From contig NZ_CANNGP010000016.1 of assembly GCF_947504105.1 (NCBI RefSeq), positions 19,557 to 83,556 on the forward strand: a stretch of DNA of 64,000 nucleotides, written 5' to 3'. The notes under the pieces are model-generated. The model was not told the DNA's origin. It saw only the letters and a program-made list of their open reading frames with translations, and did no database searches. The stretch is from an uncultured Tateyamaria sp. Lineage in GTDB: Bacteria; Pseudomonadota; Alphaproteobacteria; Rhodobacterales; Rhodobacteraceae. Every line of letters begins with the position of its first letter. Positions within the stretch are counted from its first letter, which is position 1. This document shows positions 1 to 7,839 of the stretch, in pieces. The position numbers were made by a program, and so were the translations under genes.

Positions 1-799
1 CGCGGCGTACCAGCTTCAGGGCTTGAGGGGGCACCGTGTGGTTAAACATGACGGCAGCGGCCTGCTGCAATGCACGCATGGGCTTGAGCGTCGGCAATTC
101 CGGGTCACCAGCGTCCCTATTAACGAAAACAATGCGCCCCGCTTTTGGCATGTCACCAAGGAGCCGCGCCTCCTTCGGAGCCTCGCCCGAGAGCACTCTG
201 TCCACGAAGCGTTTCCGGAATGTCCGACGCTGCATCCCTCTTGTGTAAGTGGCGTTGATCCGAGGCTGCAGCTTTTCCGCAAGCGCGGCCCATCCAGCCA
301 ACGTCGGCGGTAAGAGGGCTTCAATCCGGCGACGAACGGATTGCCCCAAAATCGGCTCGGCCCCACTTGCTGAGGTTGATATAATCGCAGGCCGGAGGTT
401 CACGCTTGAGCCGGACTGAAACTGGCAAAAGTCATGACGTTCGATGACGTTGACCAGCACAAAGCTCATAAGACTTGCTAGCAAGAAAGCGGCGTCCTCA
501 AGATCGCACTCTGTGCCCATACCCGCAGGGTGGACACCTTCTAATCCGGCTGGCATCCAATCCCTTTGGTGAATGTCCAAGGCGTCGCGGTCTGTTCTGA
601 TGAGCGCGTTCATGTCAGAACTCATCTCCAGCATGACCACCCTGACCCGAGTTCCAGCAGCGCGCAGAAGTTCAGCTTTCCGCGCGGCAGCTTCACCACC
701 GCCGACCAAAAGCACTTTCGCGTCCGTCACGCAGAAAAACACTGGCAATAAGGCGAACTTCTCTATGCGTGCAAAACACGTTTTTCTTTGTTTCAGCAT
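1..799 (-). CDS. cysG: CysG-like siroheme synthase, partial (runs off left edge)
   Basis: An unbroken minus-strand frame of 266 codons runs from an ATG at 799 to the window edge, so the stop lies outside. The N-terminal part reads like a precorrin-2 dehydrogenase/sirohydrochlorin ferrochelatase: LPVFFCVTDAKVLLVGGGEA is a Rossmann glycine-rich loop, followed by VLVNVIERHDFCQF, GAEPILGQSVRRRIEALLPP and a basic stretch RRTFRKRF. From about residue 220 the start of the uroporphyrinogen-III methyltransferase domain is visible (AGDPELPTLKPMRALQQA). This is the order found in fused CysG. The protein is divergent: the SAM-binding loop normally reads VGAGPGDPELLT but here reads VNRDAGDPELPT. ATG at 799 was chosen because it is the first in-frame ATG; homologues usually start nearer LPVFF, so the first ~20 residues may be untranslated. 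It is divergent from the LysR gene. Reduced activity or early decay is possible. Confidence 0.68.
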   Translation of the reverse strand, partial: MLKQRKTCFARIEKFALLPVFFCVTDAKVLLVGGGEAAARKAELLRAAGTRVRVVMLEMSSDMNALIRTDRDALDIHQRDWMPAGLEGVHPAGMGTECDLEDAAFLLASLMSFVLVNVIERHDFCQFQSGSSVNLRPAIISTSASGAEPILGQSVRRRIEALLPPTLAGWAALAEKLQPRINATYTRGMQRRTFRKRFVDRVLSGEAPKEARLLGDMPKAGRIVFVNRDAGDPELPTLKPMRALQQAAAVMFNHTVPPQALKLVRR

Positions 800-985
800 G
801 TCGCTTTCTGGTCCCCCGTCACCTTTTCAGGTGCTTGGAAAATAGTCGTTTGGCGCAGCTGTGCCTGATTCTAAGGCGGAACGGCCTTAAGTGATGCTGC
901 AGTGCAGAATAGCTATTTTCAATTTGGCGTCTTCTGCTCATTTTGCACTCATGCGTTGCTGAAAATGCATCACGAAGGAATGACC

Positions 986-1882
986 ATGCAGCATGAGTAT
1001 CCGCTGAAAATTGTCGAGGAAATCGCACGTTCCGGCTCCATTCGGGGCGCTGCCGATATGTTGTCGATAACGCCATCGGCGCTGAACCGACGTTTGCTGA
1101 GCCTTGAAGATGAGTTAGAGACCCAACTGTTCGAACGCACCTCCCAGGGCGTTTTGCTGAACGCCGCCGGCGAGATTTTCATTACCCATGCGCGGCGACA
1201 ATTGGCGGATATGAAATCGGTGCGCTCCAAGATAGCCGATCTTAAAGGGGCGCGGCGTGGGCGGGTTACAATCGCAATCGATGACAACATCGCCAATATC
1301 GAGTCATTCGCCCAAGAGGTTGCGGCCTACCAAAGTGAATTTGATGGCGTCGCCTTCGCAATCGAGCCAACGACCGCAGATGATATCGCTCAGTTCTTGA
1401 TCGAATATCGGGCGGATCTTGCACTTCAACTTCACCCGCGCACCAATTCCCATGTTTCGTCTCTCTGCTCCGCGCCTGCTGGGATTGTTGTAACCGGCCG
1501 CAAAAATCACCCCGCGCTACACGATGGCCCACTTCGCTTGCATGAGATCACGCAATACCTGTGGACCTTGCCCCCCCGTGGTCCTCTGCGCAAAGCCATC
1601 GAAACGTCTGCGTCAAGTCAGGGACTCGAATATCGCGTCGGTCTTGAAGCCTCATCAGGTTTCGCGATACCCATTTTACAAGGATCTGACACGATTGGAT
1701 TCGAAATTGCGATCGGCACCCCAAAACACTCATCGAGTCACATTTACCGCCGCACTCTATCCCCCCGAGACCACACGCCGTTGTTCCTTCATCTGTCACA
1801 ACTCAAAGGGCGCTCGCTTTCAGTTGCAGCAGGGCGTTTTGCCGAACAGGTAAAAAAGTCTTATGCGGTTCTTGGTGTGTGA
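986..1882 (+). CDS. LysR-family transcriptional regulator
   Basis: The 298-aa protein has a LysR-type winged helix-turn-helix at the N-terminus (IVEEIARSGSIRGAADMLSI, then SALNRRLLSLEDELETQLFER) and an approximately 200-residue substrate-binding-like effector domain beginning near GRVTIAIDDN. ATG 986 was chosen because GAAGGA at 974-979 sits 6 nt upstream; earlier in-frame starts back to 902 lack a ribosome site and would add a non-family extension. The gene is divergent from the CysG-like gene with a 186-bp gap, the usual LysR arrangement, so that gene is the first candidate target. The effector is unknown. The C-terminal domain is weakly conserved and gives no ligand clue. Confidence 0.88.
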   Translation: MQHEYPLKIVEEIARSGSIRGAADMLSITPSALNRRLLSLEDELETQLFERTSQGVLLNAAGEIFITHARRQLADMKSVRSKIADLKGARRGRVTIAIDDNIANIESFAQEVAAYQSEFDGVAFAIEPTTADDIAQFLIEYRADLALQLHPRTNSHVSSLCSAPAGIVVTGRKNHPALHDGPLRLHEITQYLWTLPPRGPLRKAIETSASSQGLEYRVGLEASSGFAIPILQGSDTIGFEIAIGTPKHSSSHIYRRTLSPRDHTPLFLHLSQLKGRSLSVAAGRFAEQVKKSYAVLGV

Positions 1883-1989
1883 CCTTAGGCAAGGCATCAC
1901 ATCTTAAGTGTCGTGTGGCCGTAACATCGCGTCAAGACGCGTGGCTTTGGCGGCGGCAAGGAAATCATTTGGGCGACTTGATAGCCAAG

Positions 1990-2578
1990 TCAGTCGGATG
2001 ACCCAAACGGTCTATCCTCCTTGGAGTGCGCGCAGACGTTCACGGTATCGGACGGGGGCCCGCCCATTATTTTTCGAAATTCGCGACAAAAGGTTTCGGC
2101 GGAACCGAACCCGGAGACCTCCCAAACATCCGACAGGGAGATAGTTCCGCTTGCCAGCAATTCCGCAGCACGTGACACCCGTTCAACCTTGAGCCAGTCT
2201 AACGGGGTTGTTCCGGGTTCCTCGTGAAACCGTCGCGCCAACGTCCGCGCGCTTGTGGGCTTGTGGCAGCAGCATTGGCCATGCGTTCAATCGGCCAATC
2301 CTGGTCAATTGATGCACGAACCTGATCCTGCAATGCGGCCAACCCCAATCCAACGCTGGCTCTGGGCGAGACACAAATTATCGTCGGCCTTCGTCTCTTT
2401 GGGCTGGCAAAACCAGTCGTTGGGCCAAGGATGCGGCAACCTGCGCGCCAAAATCCTGCCGGACGATATGCAACCCCAAATCCAGCCCCGCTGCTAATCT
2501 GGTTGAGGTCAACACACGCTCGCCCTCGACAAGCAAAACATCTGGATCGACATTAATCGTGGAATACATCTGGGCAAG
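1990..2578 (-). pseudogene. Decayed AraC/GlxA-type transcriptional regulator
   Basis: Minus-strand fragments in different frames reassemble the C-terminal two thirds of a GlxA-like regulator (DJ-1/PfpI sensor plus AraC domain). The first is INVDPDVLLVEGERVLTS followed by AAGLDLGLHIVRQDFGAQVA and LAQRLVLPAQRDEG (2378-2570). Next comes ALQDQVRASIDQDWPIERMA (about 2250-2330). The last is the AraC helix-turn-helix LARRFHEEPGTTPLDWLKVE with SLSDVWEVSGFGSAETFCRE (1990-2241). At least two frameshifts, near 2235 and 2340-2380, separate them. The N-terminal part of the sensor domain is missing, and an IS110 transposase remnant abuts the gene at about 2579. The gene cannot make a functional regulator. 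Confidence 0.8.
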
Positions 2579-2845
2579 CTTATGGTCGTTCTTTTGCCCC
2601 TTGTTGAAAGGCTTCGCGTAAGTCGCAGGGATGATCCGGTTCAAACCCCGACTTGCGCAATATGCGGCTTACGAAATGGGCGTCTAAGCAGGCCTCCAAA
2701 CTCACAATACAGCGCGGCAGACCCTCAAATGCCGAAACAAACGCAAGGCGCTTTATCTGACGTCATATGACTCGCCGCCCAGAGAGATCAAAACCTACCA
2801 TATCAAAGGTGTCGTTACCGATATCGATCCCGAACGACATCAGCT
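2579..2845 (-). mobile_element. IS110-family transposase remnant
   Basis: The minus strand encodes pieces of an IS110-type transposase (RuvC-like DEDD domain). MSFGIDIGNDTFDMVGFD is the typical N-terminus. After an in-frame TGA at 2763-2765 the same frame continues RQIKRLAFVSAFEG and LPRCIVSLEACLDAHFVSR, matching the family 'MEAC..AH' segment. A frameshift near 2645 then leads to RIIPATYAKPFNKGQKND, matching the family 'P.YVKPFVKGQKND' block. The match stops abruptly at about 2579, where AraC sequence begins in the same frame. Only about 90 residues of a protein of more than 300 remain, so the element is dead. The assignment rests on recognised motifs; the ends of the element were not found. 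Confidence 0.72.
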
Positions 2846-2949
2846 CATCAAAGCTATCTTTCGCCAAATTGCCTCTTCCGTTTGCAGAAATAGGCCAAGC
2901 CCAACCTGCCGGCTGAAGCAGCCGGTACAGCCCATTTGCCGACCCGACC

Positions 2950-4131
2950 CTACGGCTCCCGAAACGCCTCACGCGACTTGTAAAGCGGCTTCATCAGATA
3001 TTGCAGCACCGTCTTCGACCCGGTGTGCAACTCCACTTCCGCCTGCATACCCGGACGGATGGACACCGATTTCTGCCGCTCCGTCAGCGCCGACATATCC
3101 ACCCGCACCGTCACCTTGTAATGTGGATCACCATCCGGCTTGCGCTCGTCCTTGAACGTATCGGCCGAGATCAGCTTCACCTCGCCCTTCAGCGCCCCAT
3201 AGATGGTGTAGTCATAGGCGCTCAGTTTCACGCTGGCTTCCTGCCCCGGACGCACCCCCGCGATGTCCTTGGGCGACACCCGCGCCTCCACAAACAACTC
3301 TTCGTCCAGCGGAATGATCTGCAAGATTTCTTCACCCGGACGCACGACACCACCGATGGTCGTCACACTCAGATTGTTCACGATGCCGCGCATCGGGCTG
3401 ACCAGCACGGTCCGGTTCAGCTGGTCCTGCGCCGACTTATAGGTTTGGCGCAATGTACCCAGCTCTTTCAACGTATCCGAATAAGTCTGCGCGCGTTCCA
3501 GCTCGGTCTGCGTGATGATCTCGTCCAACTTGATCCGGGCATCCGCATGCGCCTTGCGGGCGCGGGTCACTTCGATCAGCGCCACGATGTTGCGTTCCAG
3601 CAGGTCCTCCAACAGTGCCCGCTCCTTTGCTGCCTGATCCAGCACGCGCTGCGCGCCCTCGCGGCGGCTCAGAAAATCGGTCTGCCGGGCATTCAGAAGC
3701 GACCGTTCAGACGCAACAAGCCCCGGCATCTGCCGTTCCAGCCCGCCGGGCACGGCAAAGTCGAATTGCCCCGCCAACTCAGCCTCCAGCCGTAACTGAC
3801 GCACGGCCAGCGCGGTGATTTGGTCCTGCAAGTCATCGGCCTGGCTTTGAAACTGCGTGCCCTGCAAACGGGCCAACACATCGCCGCGCTCGACGATATC
3901 GCCCTCGGCCACGGCCAGTTCAGCCAGAATGCCCCCTTCGAGGTTCTGAATGATCTGCGGACGCGAAGATGAAATCATCTCGCCCGACCCGCGCACGATC
4001 TCGTCCACCCACGCAAAGGCGGCCCAAAGCACAAACACCAAAACGGCGCCCGCGCTCAGCCACACAACCAGCGACGGGCCACGCATATCAGCCTCAAGCT
4101 GGCCGCTCAGATTGGTGCCCGCGATGCTCAT
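2950..4131 (-). CDS. HlyD-family type I secretion membrane fusion protein
   Basis: This 393-aa periplasmic adaptor would link the inner-membrane ABC exporter to the outer-membrane TolC-like channel. After a short cytoplasmic tail there is one membrane helix (about residues 23-45, VVWLSAGAVLVFVLWAAFAW). A lipoyl/biotinyl half-motif follows (IIQNLEGGILAELAVAEGDIV), then a long alpha-helical hairpin of about 180 residues, a beta-barrel region (GVRPGQEASVKLSAYDYTIY) and a C-terminal RPGMQAEVELHTG strand. Length and order are normal for the HlyD/LapC group. ATG 4131 overlaps the stop of the ABC exporter gene by 4 nt (ATGA), so translation is coupled. It is the last gene of the adhesin secretion operon. 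Confidence 0.93.
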   Translation of the reverse strand: MSIAGTNLSGQLEADMRGPSLVVWLSAGAVLVFVLWAAFAWVDEIVRGSGEMISSSRPQIIQNLEGGILAELAVAEGDIVERGDVLARLQGTQFQSQADDLQDQITALAVRQLRLEAELAGQFDFAVPGGLERQMPGLVASERSLLNARQTDFLSRREGAQRVLDQAAKERALLEDLLERNIVALIEVTRARKAHADARIKLDEIITQTELERAQTYSDTLKELGTLRQTYKSAQDQLNRTVLVSPMRGIVNNLSVTTIGGVVRPGEEILQIIPLDEELFVEARVSPKDIAGVRPGQEASVKLSAYDYTIYGALKGEVKLISADTFKDERKPDGDPHYKVTVRVDMSALTERQKSVSIRPGMQAEVELHTGSKTVLQYLMKPLYKSREAFREP

Positions 4132-6362
4132 GCGATCTTGCCCTTCAGTGGAACGGTCTTGCCGATATGGTTCAAAACGTCATCGCGTGGACCGTCCACA
4201 GTCATACGTCCGTTCTGCAGGATCAGCGTACGGTTCGTCAGCGACAGGATAGGCACCCGGTGCGTGGCGATGATGGCCGTGCGGCCATTCATCCATGTCT
4301 CCAACCGACTGACCAGAGTGCTCTCAAGCATCTGATCCAGCGCGGCGGTGGGTTCGTCCAGCAGGCAGATGGCCGGGTCCTGCAACCACAACCGTGCCCA
4401 ACCAATGGATTGGCGCTGCCCGATGCTCAGGCCCTGCCCGCCATCAAGGATCTCCAGATCAAGGCCCTTGTGGTGCGCCTTCACAAACTGCCCCAGCCCC
4501 GCAAAGTCCAGCGCGTCATAGAGGCGGTCATCGTCGCGCTCCAGCAAAGTCAGGTTCAGGTTGTCGCGCAGCGTGCCCGAGAACAGGCGCACATCCTGCC
4601 CCAGATAACCGATCAACCGACGCAGGTCGCGCGGCTCGATCTGGCTCATGTCCGTGCCGTCGATCAGAACACGACCCTTGGTCGGCGCATAGACCCCCGA
4701 CAGGATCTTCAAAAGCGATGACTTGCCCGCCCCGTTCGATCCCAGAACAGCCACACGCTGGCCCGGCATGACCTGCACGCCCGGAATATCCAGCGTCGGC
4801 ACGCCGTCGTCTTCGTACTGAAACTGCACCTCGCGCAGCTCAAAATGGCCTTTCAGGCTGTCCCGGCGCAGATAGGTCCGACTTTCATCCACATCCTGCG
4901 GCGCCTCGGCAATGGCATCCAGCCCATCCAGCGCCGCCTTCACATTGCCCCAGCGGGCCATGGTCCCCGCCAATTGGGTCAGCGGCGCCAGTGTACGCGA
5001 GGTCAGAATACCCACAGCGATGATCGACCCGACGGTAAACTGCCCGGCAAAGACCAGATAAGTGCCCGCAATCACCGCAGCCACATAGGTCATCTGCTGC
5101 ATGCCCTGCGACCAGAACGTCAGAACGGACGCCAGCCGCCGCTGTTCGGACGATTTCATCGCGCTCAGCGTCGTCAACTCCTGCCACAGACGCATCACGC
5201 GATCCTCGGCGCGCTGCGTCTTGACCGTATCCCGCTCGAATATCGCCTCGTGCAACAGGCGCGACGACTTGGCAGAGGCCCCTTGCGTCTCTTGCGTCAA
5301 CCGCAGCATCCGCTTTTGCAGGAAGAACCCTGGCACCACCATCAGCACGCCGCCAAGGATCAGCACCCACACAACCGGCCCCGCGATGGACGCCACCAGC
5401 AGCAATAAAACAAAGATAAACGGAATGTCGGCAATGGTGCCGATGGTCGACGCGGTAAAGAATTCACGCACGGAGCCAAACTCGCGCATGGCTGAAAAAG
5501 TCATCGATGGCGACTGCCCGCGCACATCCGACCGCATACCCATCACACGCCGCATCAGCAACGTCAGCACCGACAGCTCGATCTGCCGCCCGGCCCCGTC
5601 CATCAGCCGTGCGCGCGCGATTTTGATGAACGCCTCAAGCAGCAGCGCCAGACATGCGCCCGCCGCCAGAACCCACAATGTCGCCTCGGACTGATGCGGG
5701 ATCACGCGGTCATAGACCTGCAAGGAAAACAGCGCCACGGCGACGGCCAGCAGGTTCGCGACAAAGGATCCCAGCGCGATCTCGGCCAGCGCCTTGCGAA
5801 AGCGCGGGAACTGCCCCCAGAACCAGTGGTTGGTCACCTTGAAGGTCTTGTGCACCTCAGCCACACGTTCAAGCGGTGCCTCAGCTTTGACCAGCAAACC
5901 CGCGAAAAAGGCCGTGAATTCGGCCAGCGGCACATGCGCCCGGTTGTCCCGGCAGGTCTTGTCAAAAATGACCAGATCATCCCGGTCCTGACCGACGACA
6001 AGCACGACCTGACCGCTGGTCATGTAAGCCAGCGCGGGCCAGTGATCAGGCCCAGGCGTCTGGACCGATTGGACCTGAGCCCGCAATCCAGCCGCCTGCA
6101 AACAGGTTGCAATGGCGCTGGCCTCGACCTTGTCGCTGGCCCCCTCCCGCGATTGCAGCGACAGCGTCTCCACCATGTCGGACCGGGCCGAGGACACGCC
6201 AAGCAACCCCGCATAGGCGACCGCCATATCCGCCCGCGCATTCAGTCGGTCGGCAATCCGGTTGGTGTTGTCCGCACGCGGTGCTTCCTTGATCGGGGCT
6301 GCCTTGATCTGCGCGCGGTTTCCATTGGTGATGGTCAGGGTAAAGGGCCGCTTGTCGGTCAA
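4128..6362 (-). CDS. Type I secretion ABC exporter (LapB/RTX-type permease-ATPase)
   Basis: This 744-aa fused permease-ATPase is predicted to export the large adhesin encoded upstream. An N-terminal region of about 150 residues resembles the C39 peptidase-like domain of RTX exporters, but I see no catalytic Cys-His pair. That fits a substrate-binding, non-cleaving version, as in HlyB and LapB. Six membrane helices follow (about 185-460), then a nucleotide-binding domain with Walker A GSNGAGKSS, signature LSIGQRQ, Walker B ICLLDEPTAALD and the switch histidine in IIATHR. Start and stop overlap the neighbouring genes by 4 nt each. The substrate is inferred from the operon. Confidence 0.93.
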   Translation of the reverse strand: MTDKRPFTLTITNGNRAQIKAAPIKEAPRADNTNRIADRLNARADMAVAYAGLLGVSSARSDMVETLSLQSREGASDKVEASAIATCLQAAGLRAQVQSVQTPGPDHWPALAYMTSGQVVLVVGQDRDDLVIFDKTCRDNRAHVPLAEFTAFFAGLLVKAEAPLERVAEVHKTFKVTNHWFWGQFPRFRKALAEIALGSFVANLLAVAVALFSLQVYDRVIPHQSEATLWVLAAGACLALLLEAFIKIARARLMDGAGRQIELSVLTLLMRRVMGMRSDVRGQSPSMTFSAMREFGSVREFFTASTIGTIADIPFIFVLLLLVASIAGPVVWVLILGGVLMVVPGFFLQKRMLRLTQETQGASAKSSRLLHEAIFERDTVKTQRAEDRVMRLWQELTTLSAMKSSEQRRLASVLTFWSQGMQQMTYVAAVIAGTYLVFAGQFTVGSIIAVGILTSRTLAPLTQLAGTMARWGNVKAALDGLDAIAEAPQDVDESRTYLRRDSLKGHFELREVQFQYEDDGVPTLDIPGVQVMPGQRVAVLGSNGAGKSSLLKILSGVYAPTKGRVLIDGTDMSQIEPRDLRRLIGYLGQDVRLFSGTLRDNLNLTLLERDDDRLYDALDFAGLGQFVKAHHKGLDLEILDGGQGLSIGQRQSIGWARLWLQDPAICLLDEPTAALDQMLESTLVSRLETWMNGRTAIIATHRVPILSLTNRTLILQNGRMTVDGPRDDVLNHIGKTVPLKGKIA

Positions 6363-7696
6363 ATCTGCTCTCCGTCCGCAAGCACACCCTGCACGCGGGC
6401 CAGTTCGACCTGCAGCCTGATGGCTTCGTATTTCAGCAGCACTTCTGACACCTGACGCGCGGCAAAGGTCTCATAGACGCCCACCACGTCCATGACCTGC
6501 CGCTGCCCGGCCTGATATTGTTCCTGGAACAGGTCCAGGTTCGCCTTGGCCTGCGCGGTCAACCCGCGCGCCTCATCTGCCTGACGGGCGGTCGCAGCAA
6601 CCTCTCCCTCAAGCCGTCGCAATGTGCGGTTGGCATCCTCATTCGCCTGTGCCACCTGTCGGCCAGCGGCTTCCTTGGCGGCCTCGATCGCCCGCAGGCG
6701 CGCGCCGGTGCCAAGGCCAAGCGACATGCCCCCCGCCGTGATCCCCGTGCCGCTGTTCTCGCCAACGGTGGCCTGCGCGTTGATGCCGGGCAATTGGCTG
6801 GCGCGATCAATCTGGGCCTGCGCGATGCTGCGCTCTTTCTCGGCTTCGGCGCGGGTGACGGACAGGGGTTGTGCAGCTGTGCCGCTGATGGTCAACGCCT
6901 CCAGTCCGCGCACATCATCCAGCGGCTGGATCGACATCGCGTTCAACTCTGCAATAGCCGTGGTCGCCGCTTCATCGCTGGCAGCGATGGCGGCCCGGAT
7001 CTCAGCCAATTTCTGGCGGATCACGTTCAGGTCGGACATGTCGGACACGCCGCCCCGGACGCGCTCGGACATGATATATTCGAAATGCTCCATCTCGCGC
7101 AGGGTCGCGCGGTGGACGGCAGCACTCTCGCGCGCTTCAACGGCGTCCAGATACAGACCAAGCCCCGTGGCCACCCGGGCGTTGGTGTCTTCGGCCAGCG
7201 CCACGGCCGCCACTTCGACATCGGCCTTGGCAAAGGCGCGTTCACCCTTCTTGCGGCCATTGTCGAAAATCACCTGATCCACAACGATCTGCGTGATCAC
7301 GTCACCCAAGGAGTTCAGCGATACGCGCGGTCCAATGGTCGGCAACCAGTTCTTCGATGCCGCCGACGCACGCAAGCGCGCAGCACGCAGCTCTGTTTCA
7401 GCCGCCCGTGCATTGGCGGCCAAGACTGACGTGGCAACTGTTTCATAGGCACTGCCGACAGGCAGCACGGACTGGCGCGCCAGCAGGCCCTGAACAACAG
7501 GGCTTTCGGTATTCAGTGTTTCATCATGTTTCGTGGGTGTCGCCCGCAACGCGGCTTGGGATACGGGCGCCGCAGTGTCCGCCGCACCCGTGTTCAATCG
7601 GGAAACAAAGGGCACGTCGCCCATATCCCCCGTACACCCCGCAGTCAGCGAGACGGCGGCGAAAAGCACCGCAAACTTGATACCACCTTGCCCCAT
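6359..7696 (-). CDS. TolC-family outer-membrane efflux/secretion protein (lipoprotein)
   Basis: The 445-aa outer-membrane channel component has a lipoprotein signal peptide (MGQGGIKFAVLFAAVSLTAGC, lipobox LTAG-C) and then two long alpha-helical/coiled-coil repeats typical of TolC (for example ASKNWLPTIGPRVSLN, and NRTLRRLEGEVAATARQADE in the second half). ATG 7696 was preferred over an upstream in-frame start at 7768 because it begins a clean signal peptide and is preceded by GGACAGGA. The gene overlaps the ABC exporter start by 4 nt and lies 143 nt downstream of the adhesin gene. No terminator is obvious in that gap, so adhesin, TolC-like protein, exporter and adaptor probably form one transcript. 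Confidence 0.9.
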   Translation of the reverse strand: MGQGGIKFAVLFAAVSLTAGCTGDMGDVPFVSRLNTGAADTAAPVSQAALRATPTKHDETLNTESPVVQGLLARQSVLPVGSAYETVATSVLAANARAAETELRAARLRASAASKNWLPTIGPRVSLNSLGDVITQIVVDQVIFDNGRKKGERAFAKADVEVAAVALAEDTNARVATGLGLYLDAVEARESAAVHRATLREMEHFEYIMSERVRGGVSDMSDLNVIRQKLAEIRAAIAASDEAATTAIAELNAMSIQPLDDVRGLEALTISGTAAQPLSVTRAEAEKERSIAQAQIDRASQLPGINAQATVGENSGTGITAGGMSLGLGTGARLRAIEAAKEAAGRQVAQANEDANRTLRRLEGEVAATARQADEARGLTAQAKANLDLFQEQYQAGQRQVMDVVGVYETFAARQVSEVLLKYEAIRLQVELARVQGVLADGEQI

Positions 7697-7839
7697 AGTC
7701 CTGTCCCGTTTCGGGTTTTTATCGTTGGGTTGTGTGGGCGCGGTTACGGAACCCGGTCCGCGCCTCATATCGTTCTGGAGTGTGCTCGATTGTTTTTGTA
7801 GTTGCTCTTGCCCAGTGAAAATTTCGTTTTGTCAGTGTC

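Noticed and set aside
16..366. A 116-aa minus-strand ORF
   Set aside because: It is in the wrong frame; the adjacent minus frame, open from 799 to the edge, carries the CysG motifs.
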